Positions 34,410 through 43,381 of a stretch of DNA of 64,000 nt are shown in pieces. The stretch's first letter is position 1; each line of letters starts with the position of its first letter. The DNA is taken from assembly GCA_000341795.1 (NCBI GenBank), contig AODO01000054.1, forward strand, positions 124,001-188,000, read 5' to 3'. Source of the DNA: Rhodococcus triatomae BKS 15-14 (GTDB lineage Bacteria > Actinomycetota > Actinomycetes > Mycobacteriales > Mycobacteriaceae). A program made the position numbers and the translations under genes. The notes beneath the pieces were generated by a model that saw only the letters and a program-made list of their open reading frames with translations, was not told where the DNA came from and searched no databases.

Positions 34410-35183
34410 ATGCGCCCCATCGATAATGAGGGATTCCTCACAGCAGCTCACAGCCCGCTAACCGACGACGACATCCGCGAGTGGTACGCCTACCCAACGG
34501 ATCCCGGTTCGCCGTGGGTCCGGATGAACTTCGTCTCCAGCATCGACGGGGCGGTGACGTCCGACGGTACCTCCGGGGGGCTGGGCACGCCCGCGGATCG
34601 TCGCCTCTTCACCATCCTCCGCGAACTCGCCGACGTGGTGGTCGTGGGGGCGGCCACGGTGCGGACCGAGAACTACGGCGGAGCCAAGCCCGACGCCGCT
34701 GCCCGGGACCGCAGGATCCGGCGCGGACAGGCGCCGGTCCCGCCGATCGCCGTCGTCACCGCGAGCGCCCGGCTCGACCCCGAGAGCAGGCTGTTCACGG
34801 ACACCGACATCGCACCGGTGGTGATCACCGGCCGGGCCGCTCCCGCGGACCGGGTGCACGCCCTCGTGGCGGCCGGCGCGGAGGTCGTCGCGGTCGACGA
34901 CGACGCCGTACCGACCACAGCGCTGATGTCCACGCTCGCGGAGCGCGGCCTCTCTCGCGTGCTCTGCGAGGGCGGACCGAGTCTGTTCGGCCAGTTGCTG
35001 CGCGACGACGCCGTCGACGAGCTGTGCCTGACCACCTCTCCGGTACTCGTCGCCGGTGGCGCCGGGCGGATCGCGCACTCCCCGTCGTCGTCGCCCCGTC
35101 CGATGCGGCGGGCGCACGTCCTCGCCGACGAGGACGGGACGATCCTGACCCGCTGGGTACGGGAGCGACCTGGCAGGCTGTGA
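34410..35183 (+). CDS. RibD C-terminal domain reductase (Rv2671-like)
   Basis: 257-residue pyrimidine-reductase/DHFR-superfamily protein. RMNFVSSIDGAVTSDGTSGGL at about 38-58, VVVGAATVRTENYGG, and the NADPH-binding LCEGGPSLFGQLL are the RibD_C hallmarks. The M. tuberculosis homologue Rv2671 can reduce dihydrofolate and binds antifolates. It lacks the deaminase domain of full-length RibD. Hence a role in folate or riboflavin-like reduction is likely but uncertain. ATG at 34410. The next gene starts 3 bp after its stop. Confidence 0.92.
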   Translation: MRPIDNEGFLTAAHSPLTDDDIREWYAYPTDPGSPWVRMNFVSSIDGAVTSDGTSGGLGTPADRRLFTILRELADVVVVGAATVRTENYGGAKPDAAARDRRIRRGQAPVPPIAVVTASARLDPESRLFTDTDIAPVVITGRAAPADRVHALVAAGAEVVAVDDDAVPTTALMSTLAERGLSRVLCEGGPSLFGQLLRDDAVDELCLTTSPVLVAGGAGRIAHSPSSSPRPMRRAHVLADEDGTILTRWVRERPGRL

Positions 35184-35186
35184 CGC

Positions 35187-36752
35187 ATGCGCACTCTGGG
35201 GTTGGCGGCACTGGTCATCGCGCTGTGTACCGCCTGCGGCGCGGGACCGAGCGTCCGGCCCGACGTCGCGATCGTCGAGCAGCCCGGCAACAACCCGACC
35301 TCCCCCTCGGGCGAGGTCCCGGACATCGCGCCCGAGTTGCCCGTGCCGGTCGACGATCCGGCGTGGCGGGACTGCACGGCGGAGACGGTGAACGCCTTGA
35401 ACCTGCCGCCGGGGCCGGGTGGGCTGGTGCTCGAGTGCGCCGACATCGTCACTCCCGTCGACGCCGGGCAGCCCGCCCGCGGGACGTTCGACGTCGGTGT
35501 ACTGCGCGCCCGGCTGCCCCAGACCCCGACAGACGTCGCACCACTCGTCCTCACCACGGGCGTGGACCGGGCATCGACCGAGACGCTGGCGGCGCTGGCG
35601 ACGGGGCCGGAGGGGACGCTGCTGGCCGCGCGGCCGCTGGTCGCGGTGGATCGCCGCGGCATCGGGACATCGACGGCGATCGAGTGCGCGGACGGCACCA
35701 CCTCGATGCCCCGGCAGGCGATGATCGACCTCGGGCAGTTCACCCGTCCCCCGGCCCGGGGCGGAGACGCCGCGGACACCGTTCTCGCGCTCGGCCGCGA
35801 CGCGACGACGACGTGCGCGGACTTCCTGCAGCCGCACGAACTGTCCTTCGACGCCCCGAATGCCGCCGAGGACCTCGAGGCGCTCCGCGCAGCCTGGGGA
35901 GTCGACCGGATCGGGCTGATCGCCGCAGGCAGTGGCGTCGACGTCGCCCTCGCGTACGCCACCGCCCATCCCGGGTCGCTGGGCAGGCTGGTCCTCGACT
36001 CTCCGTCGGTGGTGCGCGCGGACGCCACGACGACCGCGGAATCCGTGGTCCGCGGCAAGCAGGCTGCGGTCGCGGCCTTTGCCCGCCAGTGTGCGGCGCT
36101 GCAGTGCTCGCTCGGACCGGACCCGCTCGGGGCGATCACGGAGCTCGTGGATCGCGCCAGGCGCAGTGAACTCGGATCCGTGTCGTCGAACGCGGCGCTG
36201 CTGGCGATCGCCGACTTCGTCGGTTCGCCGCGCGGCGACGTGCAGGCCGGGATCAGGGAGTTCTCCGACGTCCTGGCGGCCGCCGCTGCGGGCGACACGG
36301 GACCGCTGCAGGACCGCGTCGACACCGCCGTCGCTGCGACCCACAGCGACGGCCAGTTCGTCGCGCGGTGCTCGGACGGCCACCAGTGGCCGACACCGGG
36401 GCAGGTCCGGGACCTGATGGCCGACTGGGGTGAGCGGTATCCGGTGTTCGGACCGGAGGGAGCGCTGGAGCTCCTGCTCTGTGCGTCGTGGCCGACCACG
36501 GCGCAGCCGCCCGCCCCGGCGACCGCGACCGTGGCCACCATGGCGGTGGCCGGTGCGGCGGATCCCGTGAGCGGCGACGGCTCGGGGTCGGCCACGGGCG
36601 CGCTTGCCGCGGTCGGGACCCCGACGGCGACCGTGGCCTGGCTGGGATCCGGGCATCCCGCGCTCAGCCATTCCGACTGCGTGCAACTCGCGATCGTGGG
36701 GTACGCGGCCTCGGGCGTTCTCCCACCCGACGGCGGTGCGTGTCCGGGCTGA
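35187..36752 (+). CDS. TAP-like alpha/beta-hydrolase lipoprotein (Rv2672-like)
   Basis: 521 residues. Signal MRTLGLAALVIALCTACG with lipobox TAC-G, so lipid-anchored. VAVDRRGIGTSTAIEC follows the oxyanion side of the tripeptidyl-aminopeptidase (SlpD/CaeA) family. The expected nucleophile elbow reads IAAGSGVDVAL, i.e. the GxSxG pattern is altered to A-G-S-G-V. The C-terminal PALSHSDCVQLAIVGY holds the final His-and-Cys motif. An Ala/Thr/Pro-rich stretch is inserted at about 437-475. It may be a secreted peptidase or a non-catalytic relative. Its location between the RibD-like gene and aftC is as in M. tuberculosis. Confidence 0.85.
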   Translation: MRTLGLAALVIALCTACGAGPSVRPDVAIVEQPGNNPTSPSGEVPDIAPELPVPVDDPAWRDCTAETVNALNLPPGPGGLVLECADIVTPVDAGQPARGTFDVGVLRARLPQTPTDVAPLVLTTGVDRASTETLAALATGPEGTLLAARPLVAVDRRGIGTSTAIECADGTTSMPRQAMIDLGQFTRPPARGGDAADTVLALGRDATTTCADFLQPHELSFDAPNAAEDLEALRAAWGVDRIGLIAAGSGVDVALAYATAHPGSLGRLVLDSPSVVRADATTTAESVVRGKQAAVAAFARQCAALQCSLGPDPLGAITELVDRARRSELGSVSSNAALLAIADFVGSPRGDVQAGIREFSDVLAAAAAGDTGPLQDRVDTAVAATHSDGQFVARCSDGHQWPTPGQVRDLMADWGERYPVFGPEGALELLLCASWPTTAQPPAPATATVATMAVAGAADPVSGDGSGSATGALAAVGTPTATVAWLGSGHPALSHSDCVQLAIVGYAASGVLPPDGGACPG

Positions 36753-36811
36753 CCCCGGATCCCGGCCGAGTCTTCGGGCGGCCACGGTGACGCGTCGGGT
36801 ACCGTGCCACG

Positions 36812-38053
36812 GTGTTCCTTCGACAGCTCGAACCGCGCACCGCCCGCACGACAGCCGAGGTGGTGAAGTTCGCGCTCTGGCCGCTCGCGATCATGACGGT
36901 GCTGCACCGCGTGCTCGTCAAGGCGGTCAACGGGGCACGCACCGACGACTTCACGCCCGTCTACAACGCCGCGCTCGCGTTCCTGAATCGGCGCCCGGTG
37001 TACACCGCGAACTTCAACTGGGTGGACCCGCACTACCTCTACCCACCCAGCGGCACCCTGCTGATGGCGCCGATCGCGATCATCGACCCGGAGCGGTCCC
37101 GGTGGCTGTTCATCCTCGGCAACGCGGTCGCCGTGATCATCGCCGGATACCTGCTGCTGCGCATGTTCGGGCTGGCGCTCGACTCCGTGGCGGCCCCGAT
37201 CCTGCTGCTCGGCATGTTCGCCAGCGAGACCGTCACCAACACGCTCGTCTACACGAACATCAACGGTGTCGTGCTGCTCGGCGAGATCGCGTTCCTCTAC
37301 CTGCTGCTCAAGCGCCGTGACGCGTGGGCCGGTGTCGCGATCGGCCTGACCTTCGCGGTGAAACCGATCCTGGCGCCGTTGTTGCTGCTGCCCCTGGTGA
37401 CCAAGCAGTGGAAGGTGTTCGTCACCGCGTTCGGTATCCCCCTGATCCTCACCGCGGTCGCGTGGCCCCTCGCCGTCGACCCCATGGAGTTCGTGCACCA
37501 CACGCTGCCGTACCTCATGGAATCCCGCGACTACTTCAACTCCGCCATCGTCGGCAACGGCGCCTACTACGGACTGCCGGCATGGCTGGTGCTGGTCCTG
37601 CGCGCAGCGTTCGGCGTCGTGGTGGTGGTGTCGTTGTGGCTGCTGTACCGGTACTACCGCGACGACCGGTTGTTCTTCTTCAGCACCGCGTCCGGAGTGT
37701 TGCTCTGCGGATCGTTCCTGCTCGGCTCGCTGGGACAGATGTACTACTCGATGATGCTGCTGCCACTGCTGATGAGCGTGGTGTTGCGCAACTCGGTGAT
37801 GCGGAACTGGCCGGCCTGGCTCGCGGTCTACGGCTTCATGACCCTCGACAGCTGGCTGTCGGGCCGGTTCCCGGCGACCGGGCGGGCAGCCGAATACATG
37901 AAGACGACCCTCGGATGGAGCCTGCTGCTGCTCGTGATCTGCGCGGTCCTCGTCGCCCGGTACCTGACCGCGAAGCGGGAGGGTCGCCTCGATCGGGGCA
38001 TCGACCCCGTGTTCGACGAGCGCGAACCCGAGGCCGTTCCGGTCGCATCGTGA
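36812..38053 (+). CDS. aftC: Alpha-(1->3) arabinofuranosyltransferase AftC
   Basis: 413-residue polytopic GT-C-like enzyme (GT87) that branches arabinan in arabinogalactan and lipoarabinomannan using decaprenyl-phospho-arabinose. Conserved acidic pair in ARTDDFTPVYNAA, PVYTANFNWVDPHYLYPPSGTLLMAP and TNTLVYTNINGVVLLGEIA match the actinobacterial group. About 10 membrane helices. Start GTG at 36812 (VFLRQLEPR). This places the organism among mycolic-acid-containing actinobacteria. Neighbours are in the same order as Rv2672-Rv2673-Rv2674. Confidence 0.9.
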   Translation: MFLRQLEPRTARTTAEVVKFALWPLAIMTVLHRVLVKAVNGARTDDFTPVYNAALAFLNRRPVYTANFNWVDPHYLYPPSGTLLMAPIAIIDPERSRWLFILGNAVAVIIAGYLLLRMFGLALDSVAAPILLLGMFASETVTNTLVYTNINGVVLLGEIAFLYLLLKRRDAWAGVAIGLTFAVKPILAPLLLLPLVTKQWKVFVTAFGIPLILTAVAWPLAVDPMEFVHHTLPYLMESRDYFNSAIVGNGAYYGLPAWLVLVLRAAFGVVVVVSLWLLYRYYRDDRLFFFSTASGVLLCGSFLLGSLGQMYYSMMLLPLLMSVVLRNSVMRNWPAWLAVYGFMTLDSWLSGRFPATGRAAEYMKTTLGWSLLLLVICAVLVARYLTAKREGRLDRGIDPVFDEREPEAVPVAS

Positions 38054-38066
38054 GTAGCGTGGTCAC

Positions 38067-38504
38067 ATGACCTCTGATTCCGAGCGAACCGCTCCCGCGG
38101 GCAGGCCGCGCGTCGACCTCACCGATGCCGAGTGGCGCGAGAAGTTGACGCCCGAGGAGTACGCGGTGCTGCGGCAGGCCGGCACCGAACGCCCGTTCGT
38201 CGGCGAGTACACCGACACCAAGACCAAGGGCGAATACCACTGCCGCGCCTGCGACGCCCTGCTGTTCACCTCCACCGAGAAGTTCGAGTCGCACTGCGGG
38301 TGGCCGTCGTTCTTCGATCCCGCCGGCTCGGACGCGGTGATCCTGCGCCCAGACGACTCGCTCGGGATGCGGCGCGTCGAAGTGCTGTGCGCCAACTGCC
38401 ACAGTCACCTCGGTCACGTCTTCGAGGGCGAGGGCTACCCGACCCCGACGGACCAGCGGTACTGCATCAACTCGATCTCGCTTCGCCTGACACCGTCCGC
38501 GTAG
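38067..38504 (+). CDS. msrB: Peptide-methionine (R)-S-oxide reductase MsrB
   Basis: 145 residues. Repairs oxidised Met-R-sulfoxide. Two CxxC zinc sites CRAC and CANC, active-site GWPSFFDP, and the catalytic Cys in DQRYCINSISL are all present. ATG 14 bp after the aftC stop. It is followed by an LDH gene, while a cytosolic BisC-type enzyme that may reduce free S-oxides sits 2.3 kb away. Confidence 0.96.
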   Translation: MTSDSERTAPAGRPRVDLTDAEWREKLTPEEYAVLRQAGTERPFVGEYTDTKTKGEYHCRACDALLFTSTEKFESHCGWPSFFDPAGSDAVILRPDDSLGMRRVEVLCANCHSHLGHVFEGEGYPTPTDQRYCINSISLRLTPSA

Positions 38505-38550
38505 TCGCCTTCGCGCTGCGCGACCGCCCTCGGGCGGGGACGATCGGTGC

Positions 38551-39516
38551 ATGCCCGGTGGGACGACGTCGCACAAATCCAAGGTGTCCATCATCGGTGC
38601 CGGCAGCGTCGGCACCGCCGTCGCCTATGCGTGCCTGATCCGGGGCTCGGCGGACGCCCTCGCCCTGTACGACACCAACGCGGGCAAGGTTCGTGCCGAG
38701 GTGCTCGACCTCAATCACGGCACCCAGTTCGCGCCCGCGTGCCGAATAGACGGCTCCGACGAACTCGCGGTGACGTCGAACTCCGACCTGATCGTCGTCA
38801 CCGCAGGTGTCAAGCAGCGCCCGGGCCAGTCCCGGCTCGACCTCGCTGCGGCCAACGTCGAACTCGCCCAGGCGATGACACCCGCGCTGCTCGGCCTCTC
38901 CCCGGACGCGGTGATCGTGTTCGTCAGCAACCCGGTCGACATCGTCACCTACGCGGCAGCACGATCCGCAGGCGAGGGGGCGGCGCCTCGCATCTTCGGC
39001 TCCGGCACCGTGCTCGACTCGGGCCGCCTGCGCTTCCTCGTCGCGGAGCGCGTCGGGGTTGCCGTCGAGAACGTCCACGCCCTGGTCGTCGGGGAGCACG
39101 GGGACTCCGAGATCGCCCTCTGGTCGAGCACGACGATCGGCGGCGTGCCCGCGCCGGCATACGACCTCGGTGACGGTCCGGTGTTCGACGAGACGGTTCG
39201 CGCCGAGCTGGCGGCCGAGGTGATGCGCAGCGCCTACGAGATCATCTCCGGCAAGGGCGCGACCAATCTGGCGATCGGCCTGTCCACGGCGCGGATCGTC
39301 GAGGCCGTCCTCCGCGACCAGCACCGGGTGCTTCCGGTTTCCAGCCTGCAGACCGGCGCCAACGGCGTCGCGGGGGTGTGCCTGTCGCTGCCGACGATCG
39401 TCGACGGGCGCGGCGCCGCGCAGGTTCTCGAGGTGCCGCTGTCCGCCGACGAGGAGCAGGGACTGCACGCCTCGGCACGGGCGCTTCTCGACGTGCAGCG
39501 CGCGCTCGCACTGTGA
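38551..39516 (+). CDS. ldh: L-lactate dehydrogenase
   Basis: 321-residue NAD-dependent 2-hydroxyacid dehydrogenase. Rossmann motif SIIGAGSVGTAVAYA, substrate-specificity loop KQRPGQSRLDL with Gln at the position that favours lactate over malate, VSNPVDIVTY, GSGTVLDSGRLR and the catalytic His in GEHGDSE. The order msrB-ldh has a 46-bp gap and the ldh stop is convergent to the next gene. Not part of the mycobacterial order at this place, so a lineage-specific insertion. Confidence 0.93.
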   Translation: MPGGTTSHKSKVSIIGAGSVGTAVAYACLIRGSADALALYDTNAGKVRAEVLDLNHGTQFAPACRIDGSDELAVTSNSDLIVVTAGVKQRPGQSRLDLAAANVELAQAMTPALLGLSPDAVIVFVSNPVDIVTYAAARSAGEGAAPRIFGSGTVLDSGRLRFLVAERVGVAVENVHALVVGEHGDSEIALWSSTTIGGVPAPAYDLGDGPVFDETVRAELAAEVMRSAYEIISGKGATNLAIGLSTARIVEAVLRDQHRVLPVSSLQTGANGVAGVCLSLPTIVDGRGAAQVLEVPLSADEEQGLHASARALLDVQRALAL

Positions 39517-39531
39517 GCCGAGAAGCGTCCC

Positions 39532-40800
39532 TCAGCCCGCGTACATCTCCTCGATCAGGTTCTTCGCGACCGTGGAGGCCGGATCCTGGCCGTTCGCTCC
39601 GGGCGCGAGGTTCGCCCACACGATCAGCGTGACCCCGTTCTCGGGGTCGGACCCCATGAACGAGTTGTAGCCGGGCAACTCTCCCGTGTGGCCGTACATC
39701 GGTCCCATCTTCGCGATCCCCCAGCCGTAGCCGGCGGCTTCGGGGTTGGACGGATCGGTGGGTGTGATGCTCTTCATCCGCTGTGCCTGCATGTCGGCGT
39801 CGAGGGCCTTGCCGCCGGCGAGCGCCTCCGCCCAGGTGGCGAGGTCCTCGGCGGTCGAGATCCCACCGCCCGCCGCCCACGTCCAGGACGGGTTGTGGTT
39901 GGTGACGTCGGTCGGCGGGAGGGTGCCGTCCTTCGCCTGTGTCTGCATGTCCTCGGGCAGCGCCGGATCGGTGAGGGTGAGCATGTTGGTGCCGAAGAAG
40001 TACCCGTGCGAGTACGGATCCGGGAGCGAGGTGTCCGTGGCGTCGGGGAACGACGAGTTGGTCAGCCCCGCGGGACCGATGATGCGGTCGCGGTAGATTT
40101 CCCCGAGCGGCTTGCCGTCGAGCTGTTCGGCGACGAGTCCCAACAGGACGTAGTTGGTGTTCGAGTAGTGGTAGCCCTGCCCGGGCGGGAAGTACGGCGG
40201 CTGCGCGAGCCCGATCGCGAGCAGTTCCTCCGGGGCCCAGACGCGCTCCGGCTGGTTGTCGAGCGCCTCGTTGACCTCCGGCGTCTCGCTGTAGTTGTAG
40301 AGCCCGGAGCGCATGTCGAGGACCTGCGCGACGGTGATGTTCTCACCGTTCGGCACGTCCGGACGGTACTTGGAGACGGGGTCGGTCACGGCGATCTTCC
40401 CCTCCTGCGCGAGTTGCAGGATCACGGTCGCGGTCCAGGTCTTGGTGTTGGAGCCGATGCGGATGTGGTCGTCGGGTGCGACGGCCCGGCCGCCGTCGCG
40501 CTCGGTGGTGCCGTAGGTGGCGGTCACCGTCCCGGACGGGGTACGCAGCAGCGCGAAGGCACCCGGGTACAGGAACTCCTCGGCGCCGTCCGCCAGCGCG
40601 GCCTCGAGACCGGCCTGATCGACCGGCTTCACGGCACCGGCGCCCGAGGTCGTCCACGCTCCGGCGGTCGAACCGGGAGTCGTGGAGGTGGCGTCCGAGG
40701 ACGCGTCGTCGGAGTCGGAGCAGGCGCCGACGAACAGGGTCAGCGTCAGCACAACGCCCGCGACCCGCAGCAGTCGTCCAGGTACCGCATGACGGTTCAT
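39532..40800 (-). CDS. Beta-lactamase-fold serine hydrolase lipoprotein
   Basis: 422 residues. Lipobox LFVGAC at about 22-27 then a Ser/Asp/Thr-rich linker. SxxK tetrad in GSNTKTWTATV, YxN in YSNTNYVLLG, and the HTG triad in GHTGELPGYNS make it a class-C-like/DD-peptidase family member. Outside lipid anchoring suggests work on peptidoglycan or exogenous esters. The last gene of a convergent pair with ldh. Not recognised as a clinically named beta-lactamase. Confidence 0.88.
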   Translation of the reverse strand: MNRHAVPGRLLRVAGVVLTLTLFVGACSDSDDASSDATSTTPGSTAGAWTTSGAGAVKPVDQAGLEAALADGAEEFLYPGAFALLRTPSGTVTATYGTTERDGGRAVAPDDHIRIGSNTKTWTATVILQLAQEGKIAVTDPVSKYRPDVPNGENITVAQVLDMRSGLYNYSETPEVNEALDNQPERVWAPEELLAIGLAQPPYFPPGQGYHYSNTNYVLLGLVAEQLDGKPLGEIYRDRIIGPAGLTNSSFPDATDTSLPDPYSHGYFFGTNMLTLTDPALPEDMQTQAKDGTLPPTDVTNHNPSWTWAAGGGISTAEDLATWAEALAGGKALDADMQAQRMKSITPTDPSNPEAAGYGWGIAKMGPMYGHTGELPGYNSFMGSDPENGVTLIVWANLAPGANGQDPASTVAKNLIEEMYAG

Positions 40801-40843
40801 GGACTTTCACGCTACGCGGTGTCGACCACCAGTGTGAGGTGGT

Positions 40844-43153
40844 TCACTTGTGTGAACGAATCACCGGTGGCTCGTAGGCCCGGATCGGCGGGAGGTCACC
40901 GGCGAACCGCTCGATCTCGACCAACACGTGCTGCCCGGTGCAGCCACGCGCCAGCCGCGAGGTACCGACGTCGGGCGTCAGGACGTTCGGATTACCGTGC
41001 ACACACATCGAATTCGGGTCGGACGGATCGAGCGGGTCGTACCAGGCGCCCGTCGACAGTTGCACCACCCCGCGCAGCAGGCCCTCGTCGAGCACCGCGC
41101 CGGCCAGGCAGGTTCCGCGGTCGTTGAACACACGGACGACGTCGCCGGCCTCGATCCCCCTCTCCGCCGCGTCGTCCGGGTGCAACCGGATCGGTTCGCG
41201 GCCACGGATTTTCGACGACTGACTGGTGGCTCCGTGGTCCAACTGGCTGTGCAACCGCGTCTTCGGCTGGTTCGCGATCAGGTGCAAGGGGAACCGCTCC
41301 GCACGCGCTCCCCCGAGCCATTCCTGCGGTTCGTACCAGGCCGGGTGCCCGGCGCAGTCGTCGTAGCCGAATCCGTCGATGTCGCTGGAGAAGATCTCGA
41401 TCTTCCCGCTGGGGGTGCGCAGCGCGTTGCGCTCGGGGTCGTCGCGGAAGTCCTCGAACAGCGTCAGGTCGTCCTCGGTGCGCATCCGGACATGTCCCCT
41501 CGCCCAGAACTCCTCGAACGGCGGGGCATCTCCGCCGTCGGCCGCGACGAACCCGCGCCACTGCTCGTAGAGGTGCTCGATCCACTCCCCCGACGTGCGA
41601 CCCTCCGTGAACTCCGCTCCGAACCCAAGTCGGCGTGCGAGCGCTGCGAAGGTGTCGTAGTCGTCCCGCGCATCGGCGAAGGGCTCCACCGCGGCCTGCA
41701 TCGCGACCATCAAGGGGTCGTTCCTGGTGCAGGTGAGGTCGTTTCGCTCGAGTGACGTCGTCGAGGGCACCACGATGTCGGCGTGCTTGGCCATCGGGGT
41801 CCAGTACGGATCGTGCACGACGATCGTGTCCGGGCGGGACAGTGCCCGGCGCAGGCGCCCGAGGTCCTGATGGTGGTGGAACGGGTTTCCGCCCGCCCAG
41901 TACACGAGGCGGATGTCGGGGAAGGTGCGGGATTCGCCGTTGTAGTCGTACCGCTCCCCCGGGTTCAGCAGCAGGTCCGAGATCGCCGCCACCGGAATCG
42001 AGTCCGGCACCGGATTCTGTCCCTGGAACAGCGTCGGCAACGGGTAGGGCACCGGCGCGAGACCGGGCTCGTTCATCGACCCGTATCCGTGCCCGAACCC
42101 ACCACCGGGAAGCCCGATCTGGCCGAGCATCGCGGCCAGCGTGATGCCTGCCCACGGCGCCTGCTCACCGTGCCGGACCCGCTGCAACGACCACGTGACC
42201 GTGACGAGGGTCCGTCCCGAGGCCATCCGGCGCGCCAGTGCGGCGATGTCGGCGGCGGGGATCCCGGACAGCCCCTCGGCCCAGATCGGATCCTTCGCGA
42301 CCCCGTCCGCGCGGCCGAGCAGGTAGTCCTCGAACTTGTCGTAGCCGACGGTGTAGCGGTCCAGGAATGCGCGGTCGGCGAGCCCCTCCGTGGCGAGGAC
42401 GTGACCGAGCGCGAGCATGATCGCGACGTCGGTGCCCGGCCGCGGAGCCAGCCACTCCGCGTCACCGTGCACGTCGTCGCGCAGTGGGCTGATCGCGACG
42501 ACACGCCCGCCGCGCGCTCGCATGGCGTCGAGGGCGCCGCGGGTCGGGTGGTTGCTGGTACCGCCGTCGTTGACCGCGGTGTTCTTCAACGGGACGCCCC
42601 CGAAACACACCATCAGGTCGGTGTCGCGGGCGATGACGTCCCAGTTCGTGGAGCGGGCGAACAGCTTCCAATGGGTGCCGATCACCCGCGGCATGATGAC
42701 GCCCGTCGCGCCCAGCGAATAGCTGTGCTCGGAGCGCGTGTAACCCCCGAGCATCTTCAGGAACCGGTGCACCTGGCTCTGCGCGTGATGGAACCGGCCG
42801 GGAGCCGACCAGCCGTACGAACCGCCGAAGATCGCGCGGTTGCCATGGGTGTCGACGACTCTCCGCAGCTCACCGGCCAACAGTTCCGTCAACTCGTCCC
42901 AGGTCACGGCGACGAACTCGTCGGAACCACGCCGGCCCGAGGGGCCGGGGCCGCCGTCGAGCCAACCGCGGCGAATCGCCGGACCCGCCACCCGCGACCG
43001 ATGTCGCACCGAGCCCACCGCGTTCTCGAGGATCGGTGAGGGGTCGGCATCGCCTGCGAACGGGTGCACGGCCGTCACCTCGCCGTTCGCCGTCTCCGCC
43101 TCGAACATCCCCCAGTGCGCCATCTGCTGGCGCCGACCACTCGCCGACCTCAT
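40844..43153 (-). CDS. BisC/TorA-type molybdopterin oxidoreductase (cytosolic)
   Basis: 769 residues. DMSO-reductase-family enzyme that reduces S- or N-oxides with a bis-molybdopterin guanine dinucleotide cofactor. AHWGMFEAET at the N-terminus resembles BisC (AHWG...). GGSYGWSAPGRFHHAQ contains the expected serine ligand to Mo. YWAGGNPFHHHQDLGRLRRA, VVPSTTSLERNDLT and the late LHSQLDHGAT are also family typical. No Tat signal and no 4Fe-4S Cys motif, so soluble like BisC. ATG at 43153. It may reduce biotin sulfoxide or free methionine sulfoxide. Electron donor is unknown. Confidence 0.9.
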   Translation of the reverse strand: MRSASGRRQQMAHWGMFEAETANGEVTAVHPFAGDADPSPILENAVGSVRHRSRVAGPAIRRGWLDGGPGPSGRRGSDEFVAVTWDELTELLAGELRRVVDTHGNRAIFGGSYGWSAPGRFHHAQSQVHRFLKMLGGYTRSEHSYSLGATGVIMPRVIGTHWKLFARSTNWDVIARDTDLMVCFGGVPLKNTAVNDGGTSNHPTRGALDAMRARGGRVVAISPLRDDVHGDAEWLAPRPGTDVAIMLALGHVLATEGLADRAFLDRYTVGYDKFEDYLLGRADGVAKDPIWAEGLSGIPAADIAALARRMASGRTLVTVTWSLQRVRHGEQAPWAGITLAAMLGQIGLPGGGFGHGYGSMNEPGLAPVPYPLPTLFQGQNPVPDSIPVAAISDLLLNPGERYDYNGESRTFPDIRLVYWAGGNPFHHHQDLGRLRRALSRPDTIVVHDPYWTPMAKHADIVVPSTTSLERNDLTCTRNDPLMVAMQAAVEPFADARDDYDTFAALARRLGFGAEFTEGRTSGEWIEHLYEQWRGFVAADGGDAPPFEEFWARGHVRMRTEDDLTLFEDFRDDPERNALRTPSGKIEIFSSDIDGFGYDDCAGHPAWYEPQEWLGGARAERFPLHLIANQPKTRLHSQLDHGATSQSSKIRGREPIRLHPDDAAERGIEAGDVVRVFNDRGTCLAGAVLDEGLLRGVVQLSTGAWYDPLDPSDPNSMCVHGNPNVLTPDVGTSRLARGCTGQHVLVEIERFAGDLPPIRAYEPPVIRSHK

Positions 43154-43326
43154 AACCGCCAGTCTGCCATCGCGCTCCACGCCGGCCGGCGCCCACGGTC
43201 GTGGCGTGGCACGGCACACGGGGACGTCGGCACGAGGAGTCGGTGAGCGTCGGCGGGACACTCGGGCGCGGCAGTGGCGGGGGCAGGCCACGCCAGAGCG
43301 TGGAACCGGACCTCGAACCCGACGAA

Positions 43327-43368
43327 CTGCGCGACCCGCCCGCCGGAATCGGCGAGCGGGTCGCGCAG
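43327..43368 (-). terminator. Terminator after hemQ
   Basis: 13-bp stem CTGCGCGACCCGC / GCGGGTCGCGCAG with a 16-nt loop, 13 bp beyond the hemQ stop. It closes the hemE-hemY-hemQ transcript. The rest of the gap up to 43153 shows nothing else certain. Confidence 0.65.
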
Positions 43369-43381
43369 CTGCCGTGAGCGA

